NCBI GenBank assembly: GCA_001792895.1
Contig: MARA01000024.1
Span: forward strand, 1-64,000
DNA: 64,000 bases
Direction of reading: 5' to 3'
Source: Lentinus brumalis
Lineage: Eukaryota > Basidiomycota > Agaricomycetes > Polyporales > Polyporaceae
In this document: piece by piece, positions 34,198-46,299 of the stretch
Layout of the letters: each line of letters starts with the position of its first letter
Position numbering within the stretch: the first letter of the stretch is position 1
Made by a program: the position numbers and the translations under genes
Notes under the pieces: model-generated
Database searches by the model: none
What the model was told of the DNA's origin: nothing
What the model saw: only the letters and a program-made list of their open reading frames with translations

Positions 34198-35850
34198 GCT
34201 TGCTCTGTGATCGCTGTTGATCTTGTATCGGATTCTGTGAACTGTTTGTATGTACTACCAGTCGCCCTGGATGAATTGGACCTCCAGTTGCAATCCTTCG
34301 GTGGCGGAGGTGTGTGGTCACAGTACCCGGAGTGCCGCAAACTGATTCACACTCATCAAAGCCGCATCGTCATCCAGGGACGTGGATCCTTCCTCAAGTG
34401 TGGCATCCTCGCCTCCAACGAGTGCTCTGTCATCTGGGCCGCCGGTGTCGTGTAGGTGGCGTTGTGGTTGACATTGCTGCAGATGACTGACTCTGGGCAG
34501 CGCAACTCTCATCCGATGTGGCCGAATTGGTTGAACGCCCGCGGAGGCGTATGTATTTCGCGTCGCTGATGATCACGCGCATCCCGCTGCCCGCGTCACC
34601 ACCGCCTGTAAGTGGCAATTCCCCCGGCATCTCGCCCAACTGCGTCCCGCGCCGCCTTGTCGTGGAAGGCGCGAATGAGAGTGAGGGCCAACGACCCGCC
34701 CGGCACATGTTATATGATGTGGCGGATCAGGACGGTGAGTACCCCCTCTCGGTTGCCCGCATGAAGCTGAGCGAGCGACAGGAGCGGTACAAGACGCAAA
34801 CGTGTCACATACACAGAGCCCTGCTTGGGACGATGTTGAAGCATATCCGCAAATTGCGGGTCCCGACCTGGGCGAACAGGCAAGCCCAGGTGTTGACCCC
34901 ATGGCAGAGTCACCGCTTACATCAGAAGATGATGTCAATGATGTGCGCGACCTGGGTGAGGCGGACAAGGCTGGAAGGTCCAGCGAAAGCGGATCGCAAG
35001 GATCGCTGCGCGACACCTCTCCATGCCCAATGTCTCCTAGTGCGTTCCACGATTGTTCCCACCCGCTCAAGCTTAACGTGCTGTTTAGAAAGTTCGCAGG
35101 GACGGCGGAACGTGAGGCCGTTCACGGGCTCACTTGGCTCAAAGGTCAGAACGAGAGTGGTGCACTCACCCAACTCAACGAGGGCGACCGTGTGTGCACC
35201 ATTCCAACCCCTGACGGCTTCCGCCCGGCTGGCGCGTGTGTCCCGAATGTCTTCCGGGAGGAGTGTACCACAAGGTCGATCAGCACAAATGGAGCCTGAG
35301 CCTGCCGCCTCACCAGCGGCCAATTTATTGCCTCACGGGCTCCCAAATAGGGTGGGGCCAACGGCAACGCCGTCTCGCAACCACGAGTCGGCTATGCACA
35401 CACTACCAAAGGTTTTGGCGGTAGCCCAGGTTATCCTGACCGACTCATTTGCACCCAGGGACATCCTGGATTTCGGGAGGCACACGTCGCATTGGCGTGT
35501 TCTGCATGGGACAGATCAAGAAGAGTTCGTGCGGGCCGCCACACGGGTGCGCGATACTCTGGAGGCATGTTACCAGTCCATCCATGGTCCTGCAGGTCCT
35601 GACACTTGTTACAGGCCGAGGGAACCCGCCAGGAGTGCTGCAGGAGCTTGAAGCGTTTGGGCCGGCGTATTTGTGCGGCAATCGTGCACCTGAAGGGGGC
35701 GGAGGGCCGGGCGGCCGCACTCCGGGCGGCTTACACCACGACATTGGCGGATCTGATCAACATCGCCAATGTACTGGAGACCGGCCGGGACATTCGCAAT
35801 TTGAACTGGGCGGGGGCAACGCGTGCGTAAGGGAGGGGGTAGGGGGGTGA
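34198..35850 (+). CDS. Multi-exon protein of unknown function
   Basis: Coding-like segments at about 34250-34453 (for example HTHQSRIVIQGRGSFLKCGI), 34500-34733 (AELVERPRRRMYFASLMITR), 35390-35590 (LAVAQVILTDSFAPRDILDF) and 35616-35830 (a helical C-terminus, RAAYTTTLADLINIANVLET). They are separated by introns such as GTAGGTGG..GGGCAG at 34454-34500. It could be the 3' part of the preceding gene rather than a separate one; a stop at about 34108 favours separation. No recognised domain. It ends about 30-50 bp from the convergent BAH-PHD gene. Confidence 0.4.
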
Positions 35851-35878
35851 ATACTGGCTATGCGACACATGTATCTAT

Positions 35879-37180
35879 TTACACCAGCCACTTGCATCCA
35901 CGGCATTGATACAGTGCGGGAATGGGCAGGAGCGCAAACTGCTTGATCCGACGCTGCACCTCTGCGACGATTCGCCCATCATCACGGTGCTCCTGAAGAG
36001 CGTGCCCCATGTTGAACATCATCCAGGTGTGCTCGTCTTCAGGCGGAGCGCCACCCGACTTGGCCCAGGAAGCGCGCGCCCGAGTGATCAGTATTTCGAA
36101 AGACACTGGGTAGCTCCGCGTCATGTTTCGGTTGCCGGTCCAGAACGCTGGTGGGGCGCGCTGAATGGGTGACATGAGGGCTTTGGCGAAGTTCGGCGCA
36201 CGCGCCTGCAGCGTCGCGTCATTTGCAGCGTAGAGGGCGAGAGGAGCGGTGGTCGCCCCAATGCTTCCGGTGTACCGCTTCAGGCAGGCGGCATGGTACC
36301 ACCTGCCACAGCGCTCGCACCACCGCACAACGTGTTCGGCGGGGAAATACGCCTGCTTCAGCGTGCAAGCTGTAGGATCGCAGATCCTAGGCTCTGAGTT
36401 GCCCTGTGGCCGTGTGTGAGGATATGTGCAGCTACCCGTGAAGACGCTCACCTTCCATCGCGGCACCCCTTTGACGTTAAATTCCACAACCCCTCTACCG
36501 CTCGCCTCAACCTCGTGGCGTCCGAGCAGAGGTGCTGAAACACTGTAGGTGTCGGTGTGACCGATGGGGCGCAGGTCGCACCTCGCCGCGCTGAAGCACA
36601 CCACCTCGCTGAGGCCGAAGATGCTGTCGGCCTCATTGATGGTGTAGTGTGTGCTTTTGATGAGCTCGTCGCGGCCCATGGCCGCAATAAACTTGGCAAT
36701 GGGCCCGCGGCCCACAGTGCTGCCGAAGTCGCGGGCGCGATAGAACCAGCCAAGCTTGGCGTACGTCTGCGAGACTGATCAGCCCTGGAACCTGTTACAA
36801 CGGGCGCTGCGTGCCTTGCCGTCCTTGGGGTCTGTTCGCAGGTCCTCAACCTCGGCGTGGTACAATTCCTGCGCTATGCAGGTCACTTTCGTCTTACTGC
36901 CTTTCGCCTTTCGGTACTTGAACTCGTGGTACTCGTCGTCGCTGTCAAACGCGCCGTCGGGCGTTGGCGCGGGCGAGGGCGCGTTGTAATACTCCTGCAA
37001 CACGAGAGCTATAGGGGCACCGAAGGCCTGGCTGAGCGTGATGGAGTCCTCGTTGACCAGGAACGGGTCTTCCTCCCTTTCAGTGACATTCTCCTGCAGC
37101 GGTGTAGAAATGTCCTGTGGGAGGGGCAGTGTCACGACACTGCCGGGGGTTGAGCGCCCTGAGCCGCTCGTGAGGCGCAT
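35879..37180 (-). CDS. BAH domain plus PHD finger protein
   Basis: Start ATG at about 37180 (MRLTSGSGRSTPGSVVTLPL). After an acidic N-terminal exon, the BAH region starts near TYAKLGWFYRARDF and continues RDELIKSTHYTINEADSIFG and SEVVCFSAARC. This is the W-x-Y..D...ELI-S-H pattern of BAH modules. A PHD finger follows (ICDPTACTLKQAYFPAEHVV then RWCERCGRWYHAACL), with the Cys4-His-Cys3 order largely visible. The C-terminal part reads to a stop at 35879. BAH-PHD proteins read histone marks, so a chromatin role is expected. The exact exon 1/2 join near 36740-36800 is uncertain. It diverges from the large Ulp1-like gene. Confidence 0.7.
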
Positions 37181-37693
37181 GGAACAGCTCACAGATGAGA
37201 TGGGTAGATCGTTTCGCTGTCGCTGCGATCGGTAGTGTGCACTACACGGATATCAGTTCACTGCATGCATCTGCGAGGGGGCGGTACTCACGCGACACAC
37301 ATGTGCTCAATGGCAAATTCTCAAACACCTTGGGCGGAATCGCGTGAGCCGTCATGGTGTGCGGTGATCAGGAATGGATGCGCATTGGCCTGGCTCGCTC
37401 CGGGCTATATACCTGTGGGAGGGCTGGCCTCATGTTTTCCTCGTGCTCAGGGCATCTGACATGCATTTTGTGCTGATGCGCACATTGGCTTTCCTCATTG
37501 AGCCTGCAGCGATGGTTCTGATACCATGCGGTCTTCGTGTGTGCGGCATTTTCGCCAGGTGGAGGGGGGTGGCTGCCACCCTGGGGGAGCGGCGGAGGTG
37601 GATGCCCAGTTTCGGATTGGTCCCGCGGCTCTATTGCCATGCCATGTCCGCACCCCTCGAAGACCTCGTAATAGATGGGGAGGACAGCAGCCT

Positions 37694-37702
37694 CGTATTT
37701 AA
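37694..37702 (+). promoter_or_regulatory. TATA-like box of the Ulp1-like gene
   Basis: TATTTAAAG lies about 55-60 bp before the ATG at 37754. Confidence 0.5.
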
Positions 37703-37753
37703 AGGAGTTGTGCGTGCGAAGGAAGCTCACATTTTCCCATCGCCCTGCCACAC

Positions 37754-40700
37754 ATGGCCATGCGCCGTAGGTCGGTGTGTTTCGCTTGCGTTCGGCAGCT
37801 GAATACTCCTCCAGGGCGCGGTTCTCGTGCAGAAGCACGCTCCAAGGCGATCAATGACTCTTTGGAGGCCGGAGAGCTTGATCCAGATGTTGTAATGGAT
37901 ATGTTCAACTCGGCTGACTTTTGGGACGGTTCCGACGAGCAGGCAGCAGGCGCAGGGGACCAGGAACAGGACATCATTGATGCGTTTTATGCCATGGATG
38001 AGGACCCATCTCCTGGCGGTAGCGAAGGCTCTGCGATGCGGGTTGACATGCCTGTGTGGGTCCTCACAGGTGTCCTCCCAGAGGATGACACACCACGTTC
38101 TTCACCCGCGGCATCGCCGCAGCGTTCCCACATGGTCCCGTATTTTGGTATGGCATTTGTGCATTTAGTGGATGAGCCTTCCTTCTGATGAGCCACACGC
38201 AGTAACCCCTAGACGTGCCCCAGGGGCGGCTCATGCGGTCACCCCAGTACGCTTCGAACATGCGCAGTGGGAGTTGGTTCCTCCCGTGGAAACAGAGGAG
38301 CAGATACAGACCATGGTGGCGAGACTTAGAAGCAGAGCGCCGCCCATCAGTGCTGGGTCCCCAACCTCGCCCGATGACGAGCCTGAAATGCCCGAGGAAG
38401 ACGGCGAAGACAGTGGAGACGAGTACGTTCCAGCTGCACACACCCCACCCCCAGAGCCGGCACGAAGTCCCACTCCGATTCTCCGCCTGGAGCCTGATGG
38501 ACCGGTCGCGCCTCATGAGGAGCGGTTCAGTGAGTGTCGCTGCATTTTTACCCACTGTATCTGACCGTGCCCCTCAGCCAATTCTTTGTGCAGTCCACAG
38601 ATGTGGGAACACGCCATTTTCAACATTGATTCCCTCGGGGATCGGCAGTGGATTGACTATGGCGCCCTCAACGTCTACCTGTACTACCGCTGGGGCAAGG
38701 TGGCCAACAGACCGGTCCGGTACATGCTTACGCAGCTCCTCAGGGTCTGGGAGGGCTTGGCGCCGCCTGCATACAACCAGGCTATTGATTCGGTCGCAGG
38801 CCCGAACTTTCGATACAACTATGGGCTCCCCCAAGTAGGCGTGCTTCCCCACGAGATTCTGGTCTTCGCGATACACGAGCGCTCCCACTTCTTCATTGTC
38901 GTCATGGACCACGCCAATCGCAAGGTCTGGGTGGTGGGGCGCACAGTGCTGGAACGGAGGAGCGATCGATGGGAGGAATGGCAGGGACCGGCGATCTACA
39001 AGCACCTGTGCCGACTCCATGGGTGGGACGCCGGTGACACAAGCACTGTCCGCCCGCACAGTGTTGTCATCGAGCAGGACGGCATCAACTGCGGGCCGTC
39101 AGCCATTCGTGTGGCGCTCTGCCTGTTCGAACACGGGTTGCAGTTTACTGCTGCGCGCAAACTGCGCTGTCCCCCGCGGCTCTGTGCCCACCTTGCCCGC
39201 ATCATGATTCTCGTGGAACTGTGCAAGATCTTTGCGCTCTGCAAAGCGAATTTTGACGCGCTGCGTCTTCAGAGACCTCGCGAGTGGTTGCTGGTGTCGG
39301 ATCACAACCTGGCGGAAGAGGAATACCGTATCACGGAGGATACCCTCACCTCACTAGCCGCGCTGGCTCTGGCACAACTGCCACAGCATCCCGTCTTTCT
39401 GTCCCTCCGGGAGGCGGTGCTCAGTTGTGTTCGATGCTCCCATGCCGGCACAGTCTACCAGGAATGGCAGAGGCTCTTGCAAAATGCGGACACTGAGGGG
39501 CCGGAGCTGGATAGGGGTGAGCCTGCCGCGCCATGCCCGCAGGAGGCAGGCGGCGAGCGTGCGGAGAGCGTACTTGGCGATACATTGACTGACGAGGAGG
39601 GTGCGCCCTTCGAGGTATACGAGCCCCCCGCACGGAAAACGCGCAAGAAGGTCAAAATCCCCATGAACCGCGAGCTCACCAATCCGAAACGGTTCCCCCG
39701 GCCAATAGAACCTCAGCCTCTGCCATCCCACCTGCGCCCTCGTTTTGTCAAACACGACGAGAAGTTCGACGAATATTACTCAGGCCCCACTCGCGAGGAA
39801 GGTTTCACGGACAATCCCAACCTCGGCGACGCTCACGCCCTCTACACGTTCGATCCTGTCACCAAGACCATCTTCCCGAGCTCCTGGACTCGCTTCGCTG
39901 ACCAAGGCATGCGGCTTCTGGCCGGGTTTGCCCATATGTACTATCAGGGCGATCCGTGGAACATCGTTGCGCACGTTCTCCCCGCCGCCAGGCTGTCCTA
40001 TGTGCTCAGTGACTACTTCGCCAGTCTCCATCGGGCGAATTCTCAACACGAGTACATGAAAGCACGCCGCAGCGTAGTCCCGCAAGACGATCTAGAGGGC
40101 TTCGCGGCCACGGTCTTTGGGCCCCCGGATGATGTGCGCTTTATGGGGCTCCAGAACATGCTCGCCGGACGGGGGGTGCCAGGGTGCAGTGCGAATGTGG
40201 ATCGCTTCATTCGTGGGCGAACGGAGACGGGGAAGTTTATATGCCTCGATATTGAGCGTGACGGCGTTGCGTTGCAGCCGGAGCAGGTTGATGTCCATAT
40301 GGACCTCGACAGTATCATCTGGGTCACCCGAGAACTCAAAGTGAAGTGGAACATTGGCGTCGCGACAACCCCGACCGTCGGAAAGGTCCCACCTATTCGG
40401 AAGAATAACCACGTCTACGTCAGGGTCCTTCAACCTCCAACACACGATGAACGTCTCTCTGGCATCCGCGACTACGTTGAGGTCCCCACATCCCTCAGTA
40501 TTATCCCGCACACCATCTTTGCCCAGGTCGTCGAGGGTGGGTCGCCCGTGAACATCATGATCTGTTTCCCCCGCATGCTGCACAAGAAATATGCCACTGA
40601 CAAGTGGGAGGCGCTGATCCCCTACGAGATCCAGCGTCTGTTCTGGAACGAGGTTCTTCTCCCCGCGTTGCGTGCCAGCCTTCAGGCTCATCACACCCAG

Positions 40701-43398
40701 TACGTCGCGGCGTCGGTTGAGAACATCCAGCTCAAGGCTGGTTCCAAGGAGCAGAAGCAGGGGGGGCTGTTCCGCGCCAAGACCCTGAGTGTCTCCCCAA
40801 GTGTCCTGGAGGACATGCTGGAGCGCATGAACACTGCCGTCCGCAGGGATCCCAACCTCTCGCTCTATGGCTCGTTTTTCTTCGTGCTGGATGCGAAGAA
40901 CTACAAGTTGCAGACGAGCGTGCCGGTCTCGGCGCTCAGCAACCAGGACACACCCTGGGATAGGCTCAAACAGACGCTGCCTCAGCTCGACTTCGACTAC
41001 ATGGCCGACAGGAGATATGGAGAGCTCACCGTGGATCTTGCCATCACCTTCAATCCGCGGGCACCTGACGTGCCTCTTGTCGGGCTGTGGAGACTCGACG
41101 TTTTGGAGGCATCATATGGCGCTGGGGGATACACGCGCGGGAACTTGCACCACATCGCCTCCCTCTCACGGTACGGGGCCATGCAGGCTACCATGGGGGC
41201 AGAGCGCTCGCGACATGGCCATGTGCTCTATCGTTCCTCGTACAACCTGCAGTACGAGGTCATCCGGCCGTCGAATAACCAGCCCTACTTTGCTGAAGAC
41301 GGCGACGCATACGAGGGCCACGTTATCTATCACCAGGAGTGCAATAGGCGGGTCACAGCGTATGCCGGGGACTGTCGGAGGCAGAGCTTTGGCATCCGAG
41401 ATGAGATTCGCATGGGAGGTCAGGCCCTCAAGGAATACCTCGAGGGCTGGCAGGACACGGTGAGTTCATAAAGCCGGACCCATGCGCACACTGTTGACAC
41501 GCATCTGCAGACCCGCGAGTTTTTGGAGAGTGAGCCTGTCCTGTGGATTCCTTCCGACACCTGGTTTCTGTATCTCTCCGTTCGCGTGGATGAGCTTCAG
41601 CATCTCCAGGTGCGCATCAACAGGCAGAAGCCGCCCAATCGGGGGGTGCTAACTAGCCTCCTGTGCCATCTCATCAAGGAGGTGTCGAGCACGGACCTCA
41701 TTCCTCCGGCACACGTCCGAGAATCGTTGGCGCTCCTCGAGGCCCAGACTGTGATGAACTCGTTCGGGGCAATGTTTCTGCACACACTCGATTTTGACGT
41801 CAACGTTATGATCCCGGAGATACAGGAGTACGACACCGAGACGGTGCTGAGCTCCCTGAAATTCTCCAGCGGTCAGACACGACGTGCGCAGCGTCAGGAC
41901 GAGCTGCATCTTGCCCTCCCGTCCGTACGGTACCCTCTTGGGCCTGCCCCGGTGTGGTCAGCAGTCCTCAGCGCCATCGATGCGGATGCTGAGAGCTTCC
42001 TCGAGCCTTTGATGTACCCGCCATGGTTGGATGTCAACGAGGCAGCTTCCCGACTCTTCATGCTGTGCACCGTGCAATTGTACGCCCTCCTCAATGATGC
42101 CTGGACTCTCAAACCCTCGATTGAGCCCATGGAGAGCCTCCAAGATGCGATGGACTTCTGGACCGTGCGAACTTTGCGCGACTACCTCGTCCGGGTGGCT
42201 TTCACTGCGACTAACGGCGGGCTCGAAGGCCCAGTTCGAGGCCACAGGGAGCTCTCCTTCAGGGAGCGCATGGTCATTTTCTTCCCTCAGCCCGACAGCC
42301 ATCACATCCGAAAAGGGTCACAGTGGTGGGTTTTTACGCTGCAAATGGGCTATATCGCCGCATACCACAGGAGCTCGAATCCCGCAATGAGGCGGAGGCT
42401 GAGGACCTGCAAACGGCATTGGAAGACATCTTCAGCCAACTCCAGGTGCTCCCCATGGTCCAGGCACCCACGGCGGAGGGCCATGGCATTGTTTGGCCTC
42501 GTAAGCGAGAGTGTGTCGCACTGGTCGTGAATTCCACCTACTACAAGATGGAGCGGATTGGCAGCGGGGCTGCGACGCGGAAAGGGGGCTCAAGGCTCAC
42601 AGTAGGGTCGACGAAGTTCATGAAGAAACTGGAGGAAGGCTCTCGTGTGGGCATACCTGACCTTGTGGCCTTGAACCGTGTCCAGAACGACCTCCGTGCC
42701 CGGGCGAACAAGGCGCGGACCGGGAAGGCGCTGAACAAGCGTAAGCCACCCCCTAGGAGGACGAACCACATTGGGACGTCAGCGAGTGCCATGCACCAGC
42801 AGCGTCAGAGGCTCGCGGCGCAGGACGAGTCGGACGATGAAATGGACCAGGACCAGGAGGGGGCGCACAATGAAGTCGAGCAAGACCAGGGAGTTTCACA
42901 CAGTCCCGCAGTGGCCAATGGCGGTGGGGGGGTGGTCGAGCGGCTGAGCAGATGGGCCAAGACTTGCCTGGTGGTGAGGACAGGATGCATGTGGAAGAGC
43001 ACGAACAGGAGGGCGCCGCCAATGTGGATAGGGCAGATGCAGAGGACGATGTGGTCCGCAGTGGAGATGAGGAGGATATGCTCGGCGGGGAGGTGGGCAG
43101 TGACTACTGGGGTTCCGACGATGAGGGCGGGGAGTTCCTCCCATTCCCTCTTGGCGAGGATGAGGACGAGGAGGATGAAGACGACTGGGAGGAGCCAGGG
43201 CCTGACAGCCCAATTCCTCATGGGCGAGGTATTAGAGGGCAGGACGCCGCGGACGTGGACATGGGGGGTATGGGTGAGGAACTCTCCACTGATGAAGGAG
43301 AGCCGGAGCTCTCTGAGGGCGAGAGGCCGCTGAGAACACCCACGGTGGTGCGTACGTATGGCCGTGTTAGGAGCTTCAGGTTTGCTGCTAGTCCATAG
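37754..43398 (+). CDS. Large Ulp1/C48-like cysteine protease protein (about 1809 aa)
   Basis: Predicted exons: 37754-38134, 38169-38529, 38578-41459, 41511-42329, 42371-42910 and 42952-43398. The joins at 38530-38577 and 41460-41510 are firm; the other three need introns of only 34-41 nt and could be indels. After an acidic, disordered N-terminus, the protease-like region has HFFIVVMDHANRKVWVVGR (His codon at 38886) and EQDGINCGPSAIRVAL (Gln at 39075, Cys at 39090), matching the His, Gln and Cys of the Ulp1 fold. The usual Asp 17 residues after His is Gly. About 1,200 further residues look globular, with no domain I can name; the tail is Asp/Glu-rich. Large Ulp1-bearing proteins occur in fungal mobile elements, so a selfish role is plausible but unproven. 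Confidence 0.75.
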
Positions 43399-43820
43399 TG
43401 CTCGAACGAGTGCGAGGCTCAAGGACCTGCTTAATGTCTTCTTGGGTTAACCATCTCCCGTACTTTGTCCCTGGGTACCTCCATTACATCGTCATGTCCA
43501 TGTACTAGCGGCTCATCGGTATTCAAATCTAAGAGCACTCAATCCCCCACCAGCTCTCATTGCCCCAGCAGCCCTGGGGGTATAGTAAGCGGTTGCATGA
43601 CATTTCAAAACACAACACCAAGACAGCGCGAGCCTGCGACGGGATAAACTAACTCGATCACCCCCGACCAAGACGGAGCACCATGCAGACACAAGCGTAC
43701 ATGCGCGTACCCACTCCATTGAGGCACTTCCATATGTGCAATCCCACTTGCGCCATCCTGACAACCCTTCGCGCGCATGCAGCGGTCGGGCGGCAACGGC
43801 AAATGCCAGTGCATCTGGCC

Positions 43821-44769
43821 TCATTGCCGGTGATCCAGCCGGCATATGTCTCTAGCATGCGGCGCTGCCAACTCCGGGCGGTCGTAATCTGTGGACGACC
43901 CAGGTAAGTCAGGGTTTGACCCCAGTAATTGCTCTGGAATCGGATTGCCCACCTCCAGTATGCCTGTGAACAGAACACCGACGCAGTACATGTCCCATGC
44001 ATAGGGATCAAAGACGGGCCGGTCTGCGAACTTCGGGACCGCGCTGGGCGGCAGCTCAATGGGCTCTTGCTCCCCTGGGCCACGTGCAAGCACACGGAGC
44101 TACCGAAGTCGATGAGGTAGATGGTTCCCGCCTTCGTGTTTGCATGCTTGGTGGCCTCGTATGATGTGGCCATGAGCACATTGCCCTCATGGATGTCCTA
44201 TGTGGGCTATATCAGAACATTGCAGGCATGCATGCGGGTGGCCGCACATACAAGATGCGCGATCTTGACCGCGTGGAGGTCTTCGATGCCCTAGCGTACG
44301 CCAACCCCGAGTTATCACACGTGAACGGTGACAACACAGTAAGGGAGCCACGAACCTGCAGAACCTGGTGACAAAAATCCAGCACCTCCTCGGTGTCCCA
44401 TTGCCTCGGAATTGCGAACGGATCCAGGAGAGCCGGCATCAGCAGGAAGTCGCTACGTTCATCACGCACAACCTCCGCGGGTATGATGTGGGCGTGGGCT
44501 AATCCGTCTGAAGCCAGCAGTTCGTAGACTGGGGCTTCCACACTACCTGGGACCAGTACCTTAACAACGTAGCACGGTGCGTCCCAGTTACCCTCCACAT
44601 CCTCGACGGTGCGCCACACGCGCGGCTATAAGCAGGCCTTGTCAGCCGTGGTCCATCAAGATATCACCTCTGAAACACCCACCGCTTGCCACCAAGGTGA
44701 TGCGAGGCTGATGGCACGTGCGGCGAGGGCCGGATGGTGAACGAGCCAGTCTGGGGGTGATTCAGTCAT
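43821..44769 (-). pseudogene. FunK1-type protein kinase gene with a one-base frame break
   Basis: The ATG at 44769 starts MTESPPDWLVHHPALAARAI. Exons with matching phases: 44769-44668, 44625-44356, 44290-44252 and from 44197 on. The N-lobe Lys sits in CYVVKVLVPG. The catalytic loop HLDIHEGNVLM is split by the 54-nt intron 44198-44251, and Asp and Asn are both present. The metal-binding DFG lies in YLIDFGSS. Just after it, near 44095, one base is missing from a C run (TCCGTG). The frame then shifts to a segment with FDPYAWDMYCVGVLF, the expected kinase subdomain IX. One C would restore the frame, so this is either a recent pseudogene or a homopolymer error. The 3' end near 43821 is approximate. 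Confidence 0.7.
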
Positions 44770-44926
44770 GGTGGACGTTGTAAATCAAGGAGTGCGCTGG
44801 CAGCAAGCGCGCGTGCTCGCTGGCCGGGTCATGACCGGGCCACCGGGCCGAGAACGGCATCGGACTGGGCAGGCACAAGGTTGGGGCACTGCCTTAAGGT
44901 TAACCTCGCGGGAGAAGTACAGCAAG

Positions 44927-44935
44927 GCATATATA
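44927..44935 (+). promoter_or_regulatory. TATA box of the small gene at 45019
   Basis: GCATATATATAG lies about 85 bp before the ATG at 45019, followed by a CT-rich transcript-start-like stretch. Confidence 0.6.
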
Positions 44936-45018
44936 TAGTCCTGTGAATCGCCGGCACAGGCCAACCGTCTCTCTCTCCCCTGCGCCGATTTCCCCTCTCA
45001 TCCCCGCCCCATACGACG

Positions 45019-45622
45019 ATGGCCGCCGCCGCTGCTCAAACCCCCGAAGTGCGCCACCACCAGAGGCGTGCGGCGTGGGCGGAGGCCAAACAGATATACT
45101 TCCCTGCCCTTAGCTATGAAGGGTTTGTGCACGCCCCTGTTGCCGGCAACCGTAAGTCGTACATTGTGCTCCTGACATCAACGCTCTCATGCGCAGGTAC
45201 AGTAAACGGCGCCGGGAGGCCGGTGAACCTCGCTCAACTCGGCGACGACGGCATCAGGGCCATCGTCGATTTCCTGACGATGCTGATCGTGCGGGAGCCT
45301 CCGTTCTAGGTCAACCCCTCTGGTTTCTACCGGCCGGGCGGAGGCTGTATGAAGGAATCACTATGAACCATGACGGCCCAGGGGCCTATTCCTGCGCTTT
45401 GTGGCGCCGGGACATCACCGCGAGCGAGGCACAAAAGAAGGGGCCGCGCATGCGGTACCTTGTCAGTGTTTGCCGAGAGGCGCAAGGCGTCGGCACCCTC
45501 TGCATCGACGTTCTGACGGCCGATGCCACGGACGCTGCGGCGAACATGGCCAAGTTCTACGCCAATTGCGCAACACTCCGTGGACAAGTCCATCAGGGTG
45601 GGCCGCCCGATATTGCAGCCTA
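45019..45622 (+). CDS. Small multi-exon gene of unknown function
   Basis: Exon 1 (45019-45151) reads MAAAAAQTPEVRHHQRRAAW.. and ends at a GTAAGT donor; the 45-nt intron 45152-45196 ends in GCGCAG. Exon 2 continues in frame (TVNGAGRPVNLAQLGDDGIR). The second half of the product (for example MRYLVSVCREAQGVGTLCID) lies in another frame, so an additional intron or an indel is needed around 45260-45370. The stop is at about 45622. No domain recognised. It is the last gene of the accessory block. Confidence 0.5.
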
Positions 45623-45624
45623 GG

Positions 45625-46200
45625 TGTCATGCACGCTGCTGCGCTGCTGGATTGGGTACGTGCGCACCACCTCGACATTATCTCTCACTCACCGACCCTT
45701 CAGATGTCGCGCTCGCACTGAGCGAAATCCACATTGGTTGGCACGCACTGGTTGCTGTGTCGTCTTTGTCGTGCGTGTTCTCGTGTTCGTGGGCGTCCCG
45801 TCGTGTTCTCGTTTTGCTGTCGTTTTCCTGTCTGCGCTGTACAATCCTCCCTCCCCGTCCGCTTCGTCAAACACGGCCAGTTTCCGTATTTCCGGACATC
45901 GATGCCTCGTAGTTCCATTGTATGTTCTGCCAGCGATGTATATGCAAGCATGTTCATCACGCGTAAATGTCGTGCGTGTGCCGACCTCACCGGTAAGAGG
46001 GCTGGCATAGCCACCTGAGGGGTTTTGTGACGCAGTACTGCACGTCTGCCACATTTGGCTTGCCCCGGGTCGCAATGATGCCGTCGTTTGTGCCCGTCTC
46101 CGCCTACGCATACAAAAGGCCATGCTATGCGTTGCAGGCTGTCTGAAAGAGTTGAAATTGCGATAGCCAGGGAGTGCGCCAGGTACTTTGTCATTTCAGC
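45625..46200. other. Intergenic stretch
   Basis: No supported gene. It is T-rich on the plus strand around 45690-45850. The diverged satellite begins to its right. Confidence 0.4.
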
Positions 46201-46299
46201 CATATCTCCATGAATAGCCGTATCGCTGCCATCCGGATTTACGCAGGCACCATAATGCGCACCCATGTAGATGTATGTGCAAGAGCATACATACATTCA

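Noticed and set aside
28869..45622. KDZ, Plavaka or Helitron transposase in the accessory block
   Set aside because: I looked for the acidic triad contexts, CxC transposase signatures and helicase motifs and found none I could support. The block is therefore not assigned to a known element.
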